A stretch of DNA of 64,000 nucleotides from Atrina japonica. Taxonomy: Eukaryota; Mollusca; Bivalvia; Pterioida; Pinnidae. The translations under genes and the position numbers were made by a program. Under the pieces are notes generated by a model, which saw nothing but the letters and a program-made list of their open reading frames with translations, was not told the DNA's origin and did not search any database. Position 1 is the first letter of the stretch. Each line of letters begins with the position of its first letter. The stretch lies in NCBI GenBank assembly GCA_030159075.1, contig BROG01000339.1, positions 124,001-188,000 of the forward strand. Direction: 5' to 3'. This document shows positions 47,101 to 59,100 of the stretch, in pieces.

Positions 47101-50100
47101 TTGCCCTTACATTACATTTTTGTCATTATGGTCATGGCCTCAACACCAAATTGGCCCCATTGAATTTATAGAAAAAGACCTGTGTGGTAAATAATAGCTT
47201 GGTCAATCAGTATTCCATTGCTACTGCTGATTTAAGAAATTATCAAAGGGAGAATATGTTGTTTTCTTCAATCCAAAAAATTAAATACAAATTGCTAAGA
47301 AGAATCTTTGCTTTATTCAAAGCATCATATTTTACTTCTACAAAATAAAAAAAAAACTTGTAAAAATGGTGTTGACTTAAAGTCTGTGTCTCATAATGAC
47401 AATGCATGTACATAATTTATTGGTATGATTTCATATACTGAGCATCTATAGCTTTGAAAACCAGCTATGACTTCTGAAATATATTTTAAGACCCTTCAAA
47501 ACCATAAGAAAATTAACAGTCTGAGTAAAGTTCAGATATGACAAGTTGCACTGTATCACATCCCATGTTTTAAAGCCAGCGTTCAACATTAAGGTTTGTC
47601 CGGTTCAAGTCCATTTAGCATTCGGACAAGTAGACGTTACTTCTCACTTGTCCGAAAGATTATTCTTGCTTAAACACAAAATAATATCTTTAAATGTTAT
47701 ATTTGATTTTCAGACAAGTCATTTTTGTATTTGGACAAGTATATTTCAATACTACTTGTCCTGCAGAACAAGTGGAAATTTTCATTATTGTTGACCCCTG
47801 ATTTAAACCCTAGAGAAGAACATGGATTATGAATTTCATGTAGAGAAATGTACTTAATAGATTTACCAGGATCTGGATCAAATAAATACTCATCCTGAGT
47901 GTGACGAGATGGAACTAGGAACCCGGAGTCAGCCCAGAACGACAGATCTGTTGGCGTCATATCATCAGCTTTTAATCCACATCTTACAGCACACAGCTGT
48001 AAAAAGACATAAGAAGTTGAGTTGGTGAAATAATCCTATCAACCACTTCATGGCAATCAAGGTCATTAATTCAAGATCATATGAAATATCATGAGAGCAT
48101 TGTTTCACAAATGGCTGAAAACTCTATCAGTCTACCATATATTAAAGTACCATACATTAAAATCTGTCTTCAGAGACCAGAGTCAAGAAAGACCACCTGT
48201 CTTAAAAAACCACATTTTGAAAAGCACTCATATATTTGTAAATTAAACCTCTTTTGAGAGACCACCTGTCTTAAAAGACCACAATTTAGTAGCAGATGAG
48301 GTGGCCTCTCAAGACAGGTTGCACTGTATTAGCTTCATAGACAAACACACAATTGTGTGCTCAAACACTTTTCCTGTGTTTTAATTATGCTTGGTCAGCT
48401 TTAATGTTTCTATGTAAAGCCGTGGCCTTCGTGGCCCCGAGTGGTTAGAGCATCACATTTTGAACCATGAACTCTCTCACTTCTGGTCAGCGCAGGTTCG
48501 AGCCACCACTGGAACCCAAAACTGATTTTTGTGAGAAAGTTTGTCAGTTTACTTGCAGAAGGCCAGAGGTCTCTTACCGGGTACACTGTACCTGTGAGTT
48601 CTCTCTTCCACCATTAAAAACTGGTCACCACAATTATAACTGAAACTTTGTTGAGTGTGGCGTAAAACACTTTTAAAAATGCAAAATTCTATGTAAAGCT
48701 ATTTAAACAGGTGCACTTGTCTATAAAAATAAATATATAATAAATCAATACAAAGATTTGTCCCTGGTTTATTTTTTTTTTTCGTTTGAATGGCGTTTTA
48801 CGCTATACTCAATTTAGTATTCTTTCATATTCAGAAGATATTTATTTTCAGTTGACCCACTTTTGAATTTTGCTGATAGTAAAAAATTTGACCTACAGGC
48901 GAGTATATACATTATATTTACAAGAGTATTTATTACATCTTTTAAAATTCTCCCTTTTGTCCCTCACATAATCATGTTTAAGATCAAAACTTCATTTTTC
49001 ATATAAACATGTTTTTCATTTTGAATGCAACTAAATCAACATAAAATGACACTGTACTCTACTCAGAATGACTAATGGGAGATAACCATTGCACAGATTT
49101 TTCTGATTGTACTTAAACATGCCAGTAGTTGTCTACCTTGATGCTCTCCTGAAGTGCAACTTGGAGGATCCTACTGGAAGTCTTGGTTTTCAAGGACTGA
49201 TAACTGGAGACAAAGAGAACAATTCTGTCATGCTGAATCTGAAAATATTTAAAATGAAGTGTTTTATTTCTGGTCATTCTGGCCTGTGACATAAAATCAA
49301 TAATGATAACAATAACCATGACCTACTTTCCAGAAATCAGGTCAGACCAGCTCTGGTACTCAAAAGGACACATCTAGAGTACATGAAGATCATTTGTTTG
49401 AAGTATGGTTCCAATTCACCAAGTAGTTTAGGAGTTCTGCTCTGGAAATGAAATATTGACGCTGTCACCACCATTGTCGCTGTCGGATGGAATTAGTGAT
49501 CCCTATGTCTCGCATCTGCTTCACAGGTGAGACAAAAACTGATTGAACAGTATACGAACAATGCAGACACCACTATTTATACATTTATACAAATTTTCAC
49601 CTTCGCTACACCTGTTATATATATGGCATCAGTTTTGCTGACATCAGCTCTGATTTTCACTTCTAATTACGAGTGATTAGGGAAGAAACAGCAGTCACAC
49701 TGCCTTAAAGAAGTCTTGGTACAATCTGAACCATACACCTGGAGCATTGCTTGTAGATGAAATCTAACCAAGCATTACTTGTTGTTATTTAAGACATGTA
49801 GAATAATGTGTAGATATACCAGATTTTTACACATACTGGTATAAAAATCACATTATTTAAGGATTAACTTTTGCAATTTTGCAATGTATTGAGAAATAAT
49901 ATGGTTTGAGGTGGTGCACATTTTATAATCCATGAAGCGGATTATAAAAAAGTGTGTGTGCCTAAAACCGTATTATTTTTCAATACATTACAAATTTGTT
50001 AAAGTTAATCCTTATAATTTAATTCAAACAAGAATTAACTGTCTTCACATTTTAATTTTTAACTAAAAACATCAACAGAACATAACAATGAATCTGCTAC

Positions 50101-53100
50101 TGTCAGTTGCCCTTGGCAACTGTCAATGATATTCAGCCATACAGAATCAATGGAGACGACACACAATATAAGAGGGCTGTTTATGGAAAAAAGATCTCTA
50201 TTAAGATTTAAGTGAAAGATATTGTCGGCATATGAAGAGTTAGACAGAAGTCCAGCCGACAAATTGTTGGAGCTTAAAATGAGATTAGAAGGCTTAGGAG
50301 CTTCATCCATTTGATTTTGTGTGACGACATCTTTATCTTGATATTGGGGAGCATTTCCGGAAGTGGGCATGTCTAAGGAATCTAACTATTTTATCAAGAA
50401 ATAAAATAAATACAACGGCCAATCACATTTGCTGTCTTATACAAAAATTAAGTTATTTGTAGATATGAGAAATCTATAGCAATATTTGTGCTGAAAACAA
50501 ACCTGTTGCATTATTTGCAACTGACATACCTATAACATTATTTGTGGATATAACAAATGACAATCCTTTACCTTTGAGATCCTGTGGTCCCCAAACCAAA
50601 ATAACCAGGAGGAACCTCTCTCTGCAGGTTTTATATTGACCAAATCTCCATGTACAACAATGGCTGGCCACCATTTTCTTCTTCCAAATTTGCCCCATAC
50701 GATTTGGCCAAGTTTTGGAAACTAATAAAAAATATATTGTAACAACTCATTACCCTGAATTATTTTATCATTTTATTAAAAAATATTTTATTATTATCAT
50801 TTTACTGCTGTTTTTTTACCACACTCCTAAATTTTCTGATACACGTATATGATGGCAACCACTTATTAACAGTGGTGGAGAAAGCTTTATTATAATGTTT
50901 CCATCAGCTTCCACAATTTCGCTGGCAAAACGCCCTACATATATACATGCCATTTCATACAATGCTTAGAATACACAGGGGCTTGACTCCATGTTGGCTA
51001 CAGAAGATAAACATTGTGGTGTAAAGTGTGATGCTACACTCATGCTTGAAGGCCCTCTAAAGTGATAACGTTACCAAAGGATGGATATCTTATTGAGATA
51101 TAGATTCTATCAACCTTTGTGTTCTATTTATGACTATGATCTTGGTTACTATTTTACATGATATGTAATGTCAACAGGTTAAAGGTCATTGTCAAGGTAA
51201 CAAAATTAGATAACTGTATAAATGCATGTAGTAGTTTTGTTTTCTGAAGGGAAAAACATGATTTAATATCAAAGCTCTGATTTGAACATATTTTATTGTA
51301 TATTATTAAAAACATGATAATATTCTTGACTTGGCCAGCTTAGCCAATCAGAATTATTGTATAGCTGAGGTTGAGCTACTATCAGACTTGAATAATACTA
51401 AATTTTAAGTGATATGTTCCAAAATTCCAGTAATCCCAGTTTTACATTACTGTATACAGGGAAATTTTCACCCGTTTTAATTTCGCCCTTTTCTCTCTCA
51501 TCGTCAGTGGGCGAATTCAAAACTGGGCAAATTCAAAATGGTAAATTCATCTACCAGTATTTTTAATAATAAAAGTCTGGGCAAATTTAAAACAGGGCAA
51601 AACTGTTTGCAAGTGCAAATAACTCGGGGCAAAAATAACCCACTATACAGTATGTCCATTCAAAGTGTATATGATGGCTTCAACAATACACCTTAATGCA
51701 CATGCTTACCTGAACTGTTTTTAACTTTACTTTATATCTGTCATTATGATCAGCTGGTTCCACCTCATGGAACTTTGGGCAGGAAATTCTCCGAGTGTTT
51801 GTCCAATTACTGTTCTGTTTTGAGTTTTGGCCATTTGTATTACTTACCCCTGATCTACATTTTCTAGTCACTCTAGTCTTGATATTACCACCTCGGTGAC
51901 AGTTAGAACTTGGACTACCGCCATCTTTTTTTTCATTACCAAAGTCTCCCTCACCAGAGGTATCAATACATGTAATTTCAAGGGTAGAATTATCTGACCC
52001 AGTTACCTCATGCAGCCATTCAGGACCTATGATAGAGTCCAATTCCTCTGAAAGAAAGTGAGACACTTCAAGTTTGACATTGGGTTCAAGTAGGCCAACA
52101 TCACTTGATGTTTGTACAACCTGCTGACATCCTGTCGACACAGATTCTTCTGTACTACTCCCTTCTAAATTCTGAGGAGCATTTACAAAGCACCTGTCAT
52201 TTCTAACTTTTTTTTTTCGTGTTTCACAATAATTTTTCTTCTTTATGAACCCTTGTCTTTTCTTTTCTGGCTTATTCTTGGAAGAAGCAGACTTGTATTT
52301 ATTTTTCCTGATTAATTTCCTTTCAATAAATGAAAAATCTTCACTTAACTTCTTGTCATGTTCCATTTGAGTTCCATACAATGAAATACTGCAGGGAAAT
52401 GCTTGATCCACTAAACTTTTAGAAGCGACAACTGATTTGGTTTGACTGTCCAATTCCCCACAGTCCTGAATATTTCTCTCTGAAGTGTTGCAACATGACA
52501 AAGAGATTATTGGTTTTGTACAAGTGTGATATAAACCTCCACAGCTTGGTGTAACTTTGCTATCAGAGGATTCTTTCTCCACATGTTGACTGACAAATGT
52601 AATGAAAGGTGGTAAAGAGGATGAAGTTTCATTTGTCAATACAGACAACTTCTCATCCTCAACAGTGCTGGAAATGTGGTCACTCTGCAAAGTTTTGTTG
52701 AGGTCAACATCTGGTTTGTTATCCCTGGTGTCTGTGTTGCTTACCTCCTCATCTTCACAGATCATTATTCTGTCCTCGGAGTTAAATATAGCTTCCATTC
52801 CCATACTTCCCGACTTTGGGTGATACTTTTTACATTCAGCATAATGATTGAAACATAGACCAGATTTATCATAATCCTCTTGAGAACTACACTTACTATT
52901 AAGTATTTTTCTAGATTCATTTCTTGTACAATTTTGCAATTTGGAAGGCCAACCATTGATACTTTTAATGAACTCCAGATTGTTATTCTGGTCATGTGCA
53001 GGCATGAAATGATCCAGAGCAAAAACTTTTGTTCTCTTAGCCATCATTCCAGTCTTTTTGTTTGTCATGAATTCTTTGCATTTCCTTAAGGGCATTATTT

Positions 53101-56100
53101 TTCTCCGCTGATTGCCCTGTGTGCTCATACTTTTTGTTCTGTCCATTAGATGGTGAACTATACGCTCAGACATTGTAGTACTTCTTTGTAATTTCTGCTC
53201 TATTTGCACTGCACCTCTCAATATATTGTCATCATCTTTGTATTTCTTTACGTTAAGCATATTGTCCTCTTCAAGTGACTCTGGCCTCACTAAAGATGAA
53301 AAACTGTTGTATGTATCAAACCCATCATAATGTTCTTCTAAATCATATTTTGTTTCTTGTGAGCCAAAAACAGAACCACCTTCCCCATAAGCTGTAGATC
53401 CAAACATGTTTACTTTTTGTGCAATGGAAACAGTGTTCTTCTCCTTCACTGGTACAGATATAAATCTGTTTATCTTCTGCACACTGGATATAGTGTCCTC
53501 TTCCTCTAATGGAACAGATCCAAACGATGACCTCTGTGCACTGGAAACAGAGTTCTCCTCAAAAGGTAGAGATCCAAGCCTGTTTATCGTCTCTGTACCT
53601 AATACAGCATCCTCATTATCTAATGATAAAGATCCACACCTCATCTTCATTGTAGTAGAAACAGTATCATTTTCCTGTAATGGTACAGATATGAATTTGT
53701 TTGCCCTCTGTGCACTTGATTCAGTACTCTCTACCACTAATGGTATAGATATCAAGTTGATTGTCTTCTGTGTATCAGATACAATATCCTCCTCCTCTAA
53801 TGTTATAGATCCTAACCTGTTTATCTTTTGCACCCCAGATACAGCATCCTCCTCCTCTAATGGTAAACCTCCTAACTTGTTTATCTTTTGCACTTCAGAT
53901 ACAGCATCCTCTTTCTCTAATGGTAAACCTACTAACTTGTTTATCTTTTGCACCCCTGATACAACATCCTCTTTCTCTAATGGTAAACCTCCTAACTTGT
54001 TTATCTTTTGCACCCCCAATACAACATCCTCTCTCTCTAATGGTAAACCTCCTAACTTGTTTATCTTTTGCACCCCCAATACAACATCCTCTCTCTCTAA
54101 TGGTAAACCTCCTAACTTGTTTATCTTTTGCATCCCAGATACAGTATCCTCTTCCTCTAATGGTATACCTCCTAACTTGTTTATCTTTTGCACCCCCAAT
54201 ACAACATCCTCTCTCTCTAATGGTAAACCTCCTAACTTGTTTATCTTTTGCACCCCAGATACAATATCTTCTGTCTCTAATGGTAAAGATCCTAACTGGT
54301 TTGTCCTATGTACATCTGATACAGGAGCCATTACCTCTAACAATAGCATAGCCGAGTCAGAACTGTTTAATTCATATGCCTGTGGCATAGTGACATCGCT
54401 GGATACAGGTTCTTCTTTGTTCATGCCATTTTTCATGTAATTTCTTATTTTATCAATTCCTGCTTTAATAACTGCTTCAGACATTAGCTCAAAGCTCTCC
54501 GTCTTTTTGTCATGTTCCAAGGACTGAAGAGATCCATAATTTACTGTCATTTCATGATGGTCTCTCACATGGATAATCTTCCTCCGAGATTCCTCACTTT
54601 TACTACCGTGAAAATGCACATAATTTTTCTCAATACCATTTTTATTCTTTCTTTTGTTATTTGTTAAAACTTTCTTTCCTAGTTTAGCCTTCTTTTCGGA
54701 AATTTCATTTGTATCCAACAGATTGAAGATCTTTTTTCTGCTACAATCAGGGCTATCACCTGCTTCTGCATCATCATAATCTTCAATGGGTTTACCATTT
54801 AACAAAAGCTGTAAAAATGTTATGTCCTTTTCTCTTTCAACATTTATTTCTTTCTGAGCAGAAGAATCACTTATAACTGTTCCTGGTTGTTTATCTAATA
54901 TATTAGTAGAATTAGCAATTGCAATTTTTTCATTTGAAAATTTTGTTTCCTTCTCTTCCTGAATTTCTTTCTTGAAGATGTTTCTAAATTTGTTCAGCTT
55001 GTTTTCAAATGTTTCATGTGAAAAATTACACACTATTTCATCATCACCAGCTGAAGTAGATATTTTTCTTCCTTTCTCTGTTGTTAGTGGTCTTGTACCA
55101 ATACATGTTTCAGTAACCATGGGAACATCACACTGCATGTCATCTACATTTGCTTTTGTGACATCATCATTCTTAGGCAATGAATTTAAGTTGCTATGCT
55201 CATTCAAATTGGGACGTACCAATCGAGGAACAAATCCACAATGTTTCCGCACATGGTTGACAACTTTAAAACATGGAGACTTTGGCTTTAAATCCTTTAT
55301 TTTTTTGTTTGATAATTTGGTATTAGCCTTCTTGTTGTGTGCTGTGAGCTTTCCATTATTACTTAAAGAGGTCAATGGATCAGAAATAATATCACCTTGT
55401 CCTATAGTTATCTGATATCTAGTTCTTACCCGACAACCTGAAACATCATTAGGAACTGGGGGACATTCAGCATGCATTTCTCCTTTATTCAGTGTCATAT
55501 TCTCAACGCATTTATACTGAAGCCTCCGAGAATTCTTCTTGTTTGGAGTCCTAGAACTTCCGGTCTTAATTTTTTGTTCCTGTGTCTTTTCCCCCAAACA
55601 GGATTCTCCAAAAGCCTGTGTATGCATTGGTTTGATCATTTCTAATTGTTCACACATCCCTGTACAAGACACGTTTGACTTTTTTTCTTTATGAAGCAGT
55701 TTTTGATTCTCCAGAGATATTTTTTCATACCTGTCTTTTCTGTCTACCTCTTCTACTTTAACTTCACATTCATTTTCAGCCATAACATTTTCTTTGACCA
55801 TATCTATTATTGTACCTTTATTTCTTCTTCCTACATCTAATTTAAGTATGACTATTTTCTTCTTCTCCATCCTCCTTGAAGAAATATGTGCCAGAATTTT
55901 TCTTTTCTTTTTTGTATTCTTGTTCTCTTTTGCTTGACAAATATTTGGATTAATCATATTTTTTCTGCTGTGGATATTAACACTGTCTGCCCTTTCTGCA
56001 CTGATAACCTCATCCATCCTTGTCATCAAGTGCTCAATCCTGCTATCCACAGATCCATATACATTGACTTGTTTGACTCTGTCCTCTGCGTCTACTTGGT

Positions 56101-59100
56101 ATTTTCGTTTTCTTTTAGAATGTGACATTTCCTCAGATCTATTAGAATGTGGTGTATCCTCAGAATTATTTGGAAATGCTGTTTCCTCAGATCTACTAGA
56201 ATATGCATTTTTCTCAGAACTATCAGAAAATGTTGTATTTTCAGATCTATTAGAATGCATTGTATCCTCACATTTATTAGAAAGCACTGTATCTTCACAT
56301 CTCTTAGAATGTGCTGTTTTCTGATATCTATGTGTTTTTTCCTGAAATCTATTAGAATGTGCTATTTCTTGAGGTCTTTTGGAATGTGATCTTTCCTCAG
56401 ATCTGTTGGAATGTGCTGATTCCTGACATTTCTTAGAACGTACTGTTTCCTGAGGTCTATCAGAATATGCTGTTTCCTTAGGACTGTAAGAATGTGCTCT
56501 TTTCAGATATGTTTTAGATTGCGATATTTCATGAGGTTTATTGGAATGTGATCTTTCCTCATATCTGTTAGAATGTGCCGATTCCTGAGATCTGTCAGAA
56601 TGTATTGTTTCCTGAGGTCTATCAGAATATGCTGTTTCCTTAGGACTGTTAGAATGTGCTCTTTTCAGAGATGTTTTAGAATGTGCTATTTCATTAGGTC
56701 TATTGGAATGTGATTTTTCCTCAGATCTGTTAGAATGTGCTGATTCCTGAGATCTGTAAGAATGTACTTTTTCCTGATGTTTGTCAGAACGTGCTGTTTC
56801 CTTAGGACTGTTAGAATGTGCTCTTTTCAGAGATGTTTTAGAATGCACTATTTCCTGAGTTCTATTAGAATCTGACATTTCCTCATATCTTTTATTAGAA
56901 TGTGCTGTCTGCTCAGATCTGTTATAACAATCTGTTTCTTCATACCTGTTTGAATGTACAATTTCCTCAGATCTAGTAAGAAGTTCTGTTTCCTCAGATT
57001 TGTTCTCAAACAAAAATAATTCCACTGTGTCCCTCTCCTTTATTTCATCAACTATTTTCGTGTGTTTGTGAGACCTTAACTTATGGGAATATTCAAATGC
57101 ATTTTCCTTTACTGGTTTTGATTCATACACATTTTTTTCCTCGAGACTATAACAATGATGGTACTCATCCTTGGATGATTCACTGGATTCATCAGACTTG
57201 TTGTCTGGAAGATCAACATACTTCTCTTTTCTTGTCTGTGAATCATCTTCGTCGTGATTGTCACCAATCACACCAGACCTCAACATCTGTCTCTCATTAC
57301 ACAGGTGGGAAGTGTTTGACTGCTGTCTGGCAACCTTACATTCATATCTTGCTTCCCCACTTTTCAGTATTCTAGTATGATTATCGTTTTTGTGTACTGG
57401 GAGCTCCGTTTTCAAAACTTGCGTGGGTGATTTATCAGCTGTGGTGATATGTCCTGTCTCAACTGATAAACACCAATGTAGACAACAGCACTGATGTAGA
57501 CAATCAAAGTAAAATTCTGTCTGGCAGGCAGCATCTTTAGTTAGACATCCTGTTGGTATAAATGAAACATTCAATTACCATATTTCTGCAAAATACCAAA
57601 AAGTCCATACATCATTACAGGGTTCCTACACCTCTGACAAAACAAAATTCCCTGATTTTCCCCGACTTTCTCACCCTTTTCCCTGACCTATTGCGATGCG
57701 CCGAGGCTGCGGTGCAATGACCACCGCAGGCATGAAGATAGTGAATATTTTGTTTACACTGCCCACCCAGGTCTCATGTTACAGTAAGTGCAACATCTTA
57801 AAGAACCCTTAATGTCTTACCACAAGTCCATTGCAAAGACTAAAACTTGTGGAACACCAGCTTTATATGGTTTGGTTCCTATAAAAGTGAAAAATGCAAG
57901 GCTAGAAATAATAAAAGAATAAAACAAAAAGAGCAAACTGTTCACAGGACATGTATCTAAAACTATCATGTCAGTCTAATTAGGGGATACAACCGATACG
58001 TCTTGTTAGCAGACAGTGCAATTACTGGGTATACAGCTTTAAAAATCCAAAGTAAAACTTACTATTTTTTAATGTTGATTTCTTCATCTTGAACATTAAA
58101 CAAACACTGACACCAGTTAAATCATGTAGCGTCTGTGTTGCTAAATGGTTTACCTGAAATGAAACAAAAATATGAAGAAAAAAATTTATTGGCAACTCTC
58201 AATAGTATGGCCTAGATTCTGACCAATGGATCTTTACTTTGAAATCACCTTTGCTGACATTAGTATTGGTTTACTAAATTGGTTTACAAATGATTGCTTT
58301 ACAGAGATAAGAGAATTATTCTAAATTCTTATGTATCAAACTGGGGAAACATTAAAGCTGGTATTTGCCAAGGTTCTATACTTAGTCCTTTTCTGTTTAC
58401 TTTTATCAATATATTCACTGACAAAATCCAGTATACTGTATATAATTATAAAAATCCCAATAGCAGCTAGTGTAACACTAATTTCTGACCTAGAGAATTA
58501 CACAGTTGATACAAATTTTGGCTTTATCGAATTACATGTACATGTACATATAAAAATTTAGTGTTCTTTGCTACTGTATGGATTGTCAAGTAAGAAGGTC
58601 AAGATTTTATTTTCAGGTAATTTCATGTTTTTGAATATTACAAAACAAACTGAATACATCATATAAAAACATACAAATAACTAGCAAGCTGATAATCAAA
58701 TAAAAATTCAACTACCTAAAAGTCTGTGTTCATGAAAAATAATATTACCAACTAAAAGCCTGATATTCATATAAAAACAAGAGGACTACCTAAAAGTCTA
58801 ATAATCAGACATTTTTCTGCATGGGTTTACATATTAAAAGAATTTAAAACATCTTCATCACAATAACTCTTATTCATTCACATGCATTTTCTTTTCTTGA
58901 AGATGCAAATTTTTTAAAGCAATGCAATTAATGGTACTTTTTTCAATGAGGCGAACAGAAATATTTTGTGCAAAACAAAAACAAAAACAACATTTTCTAT
59001 AGATTTTGAATGATGAGAGTTTTTGACATACAAATATCACGTGAAATTCCAGGGTATAGAACTTTGTGATGGCTCAGTGATTGAAATCTTTGGTTCACAA

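Noticed and set aside
50059..50370. 103-codon minus-strand ORF starting MPTSGNAPQYQDK, between PWWP exons
   Set aside because: The PWWP core and next exon join perfectly without it, and it matches no domain. It could be an alternative terminal exon after CCTTAG, but nothing supports that.
53406..54440. Long plus-strand ORF (344 codons) with repeats such as NLFIFCTPNT
   Set aside because: It is the mirror of the 20-residue repeat in the minus-strand giant exon. A 60-bp repeat keeps antisense frames open without selection.
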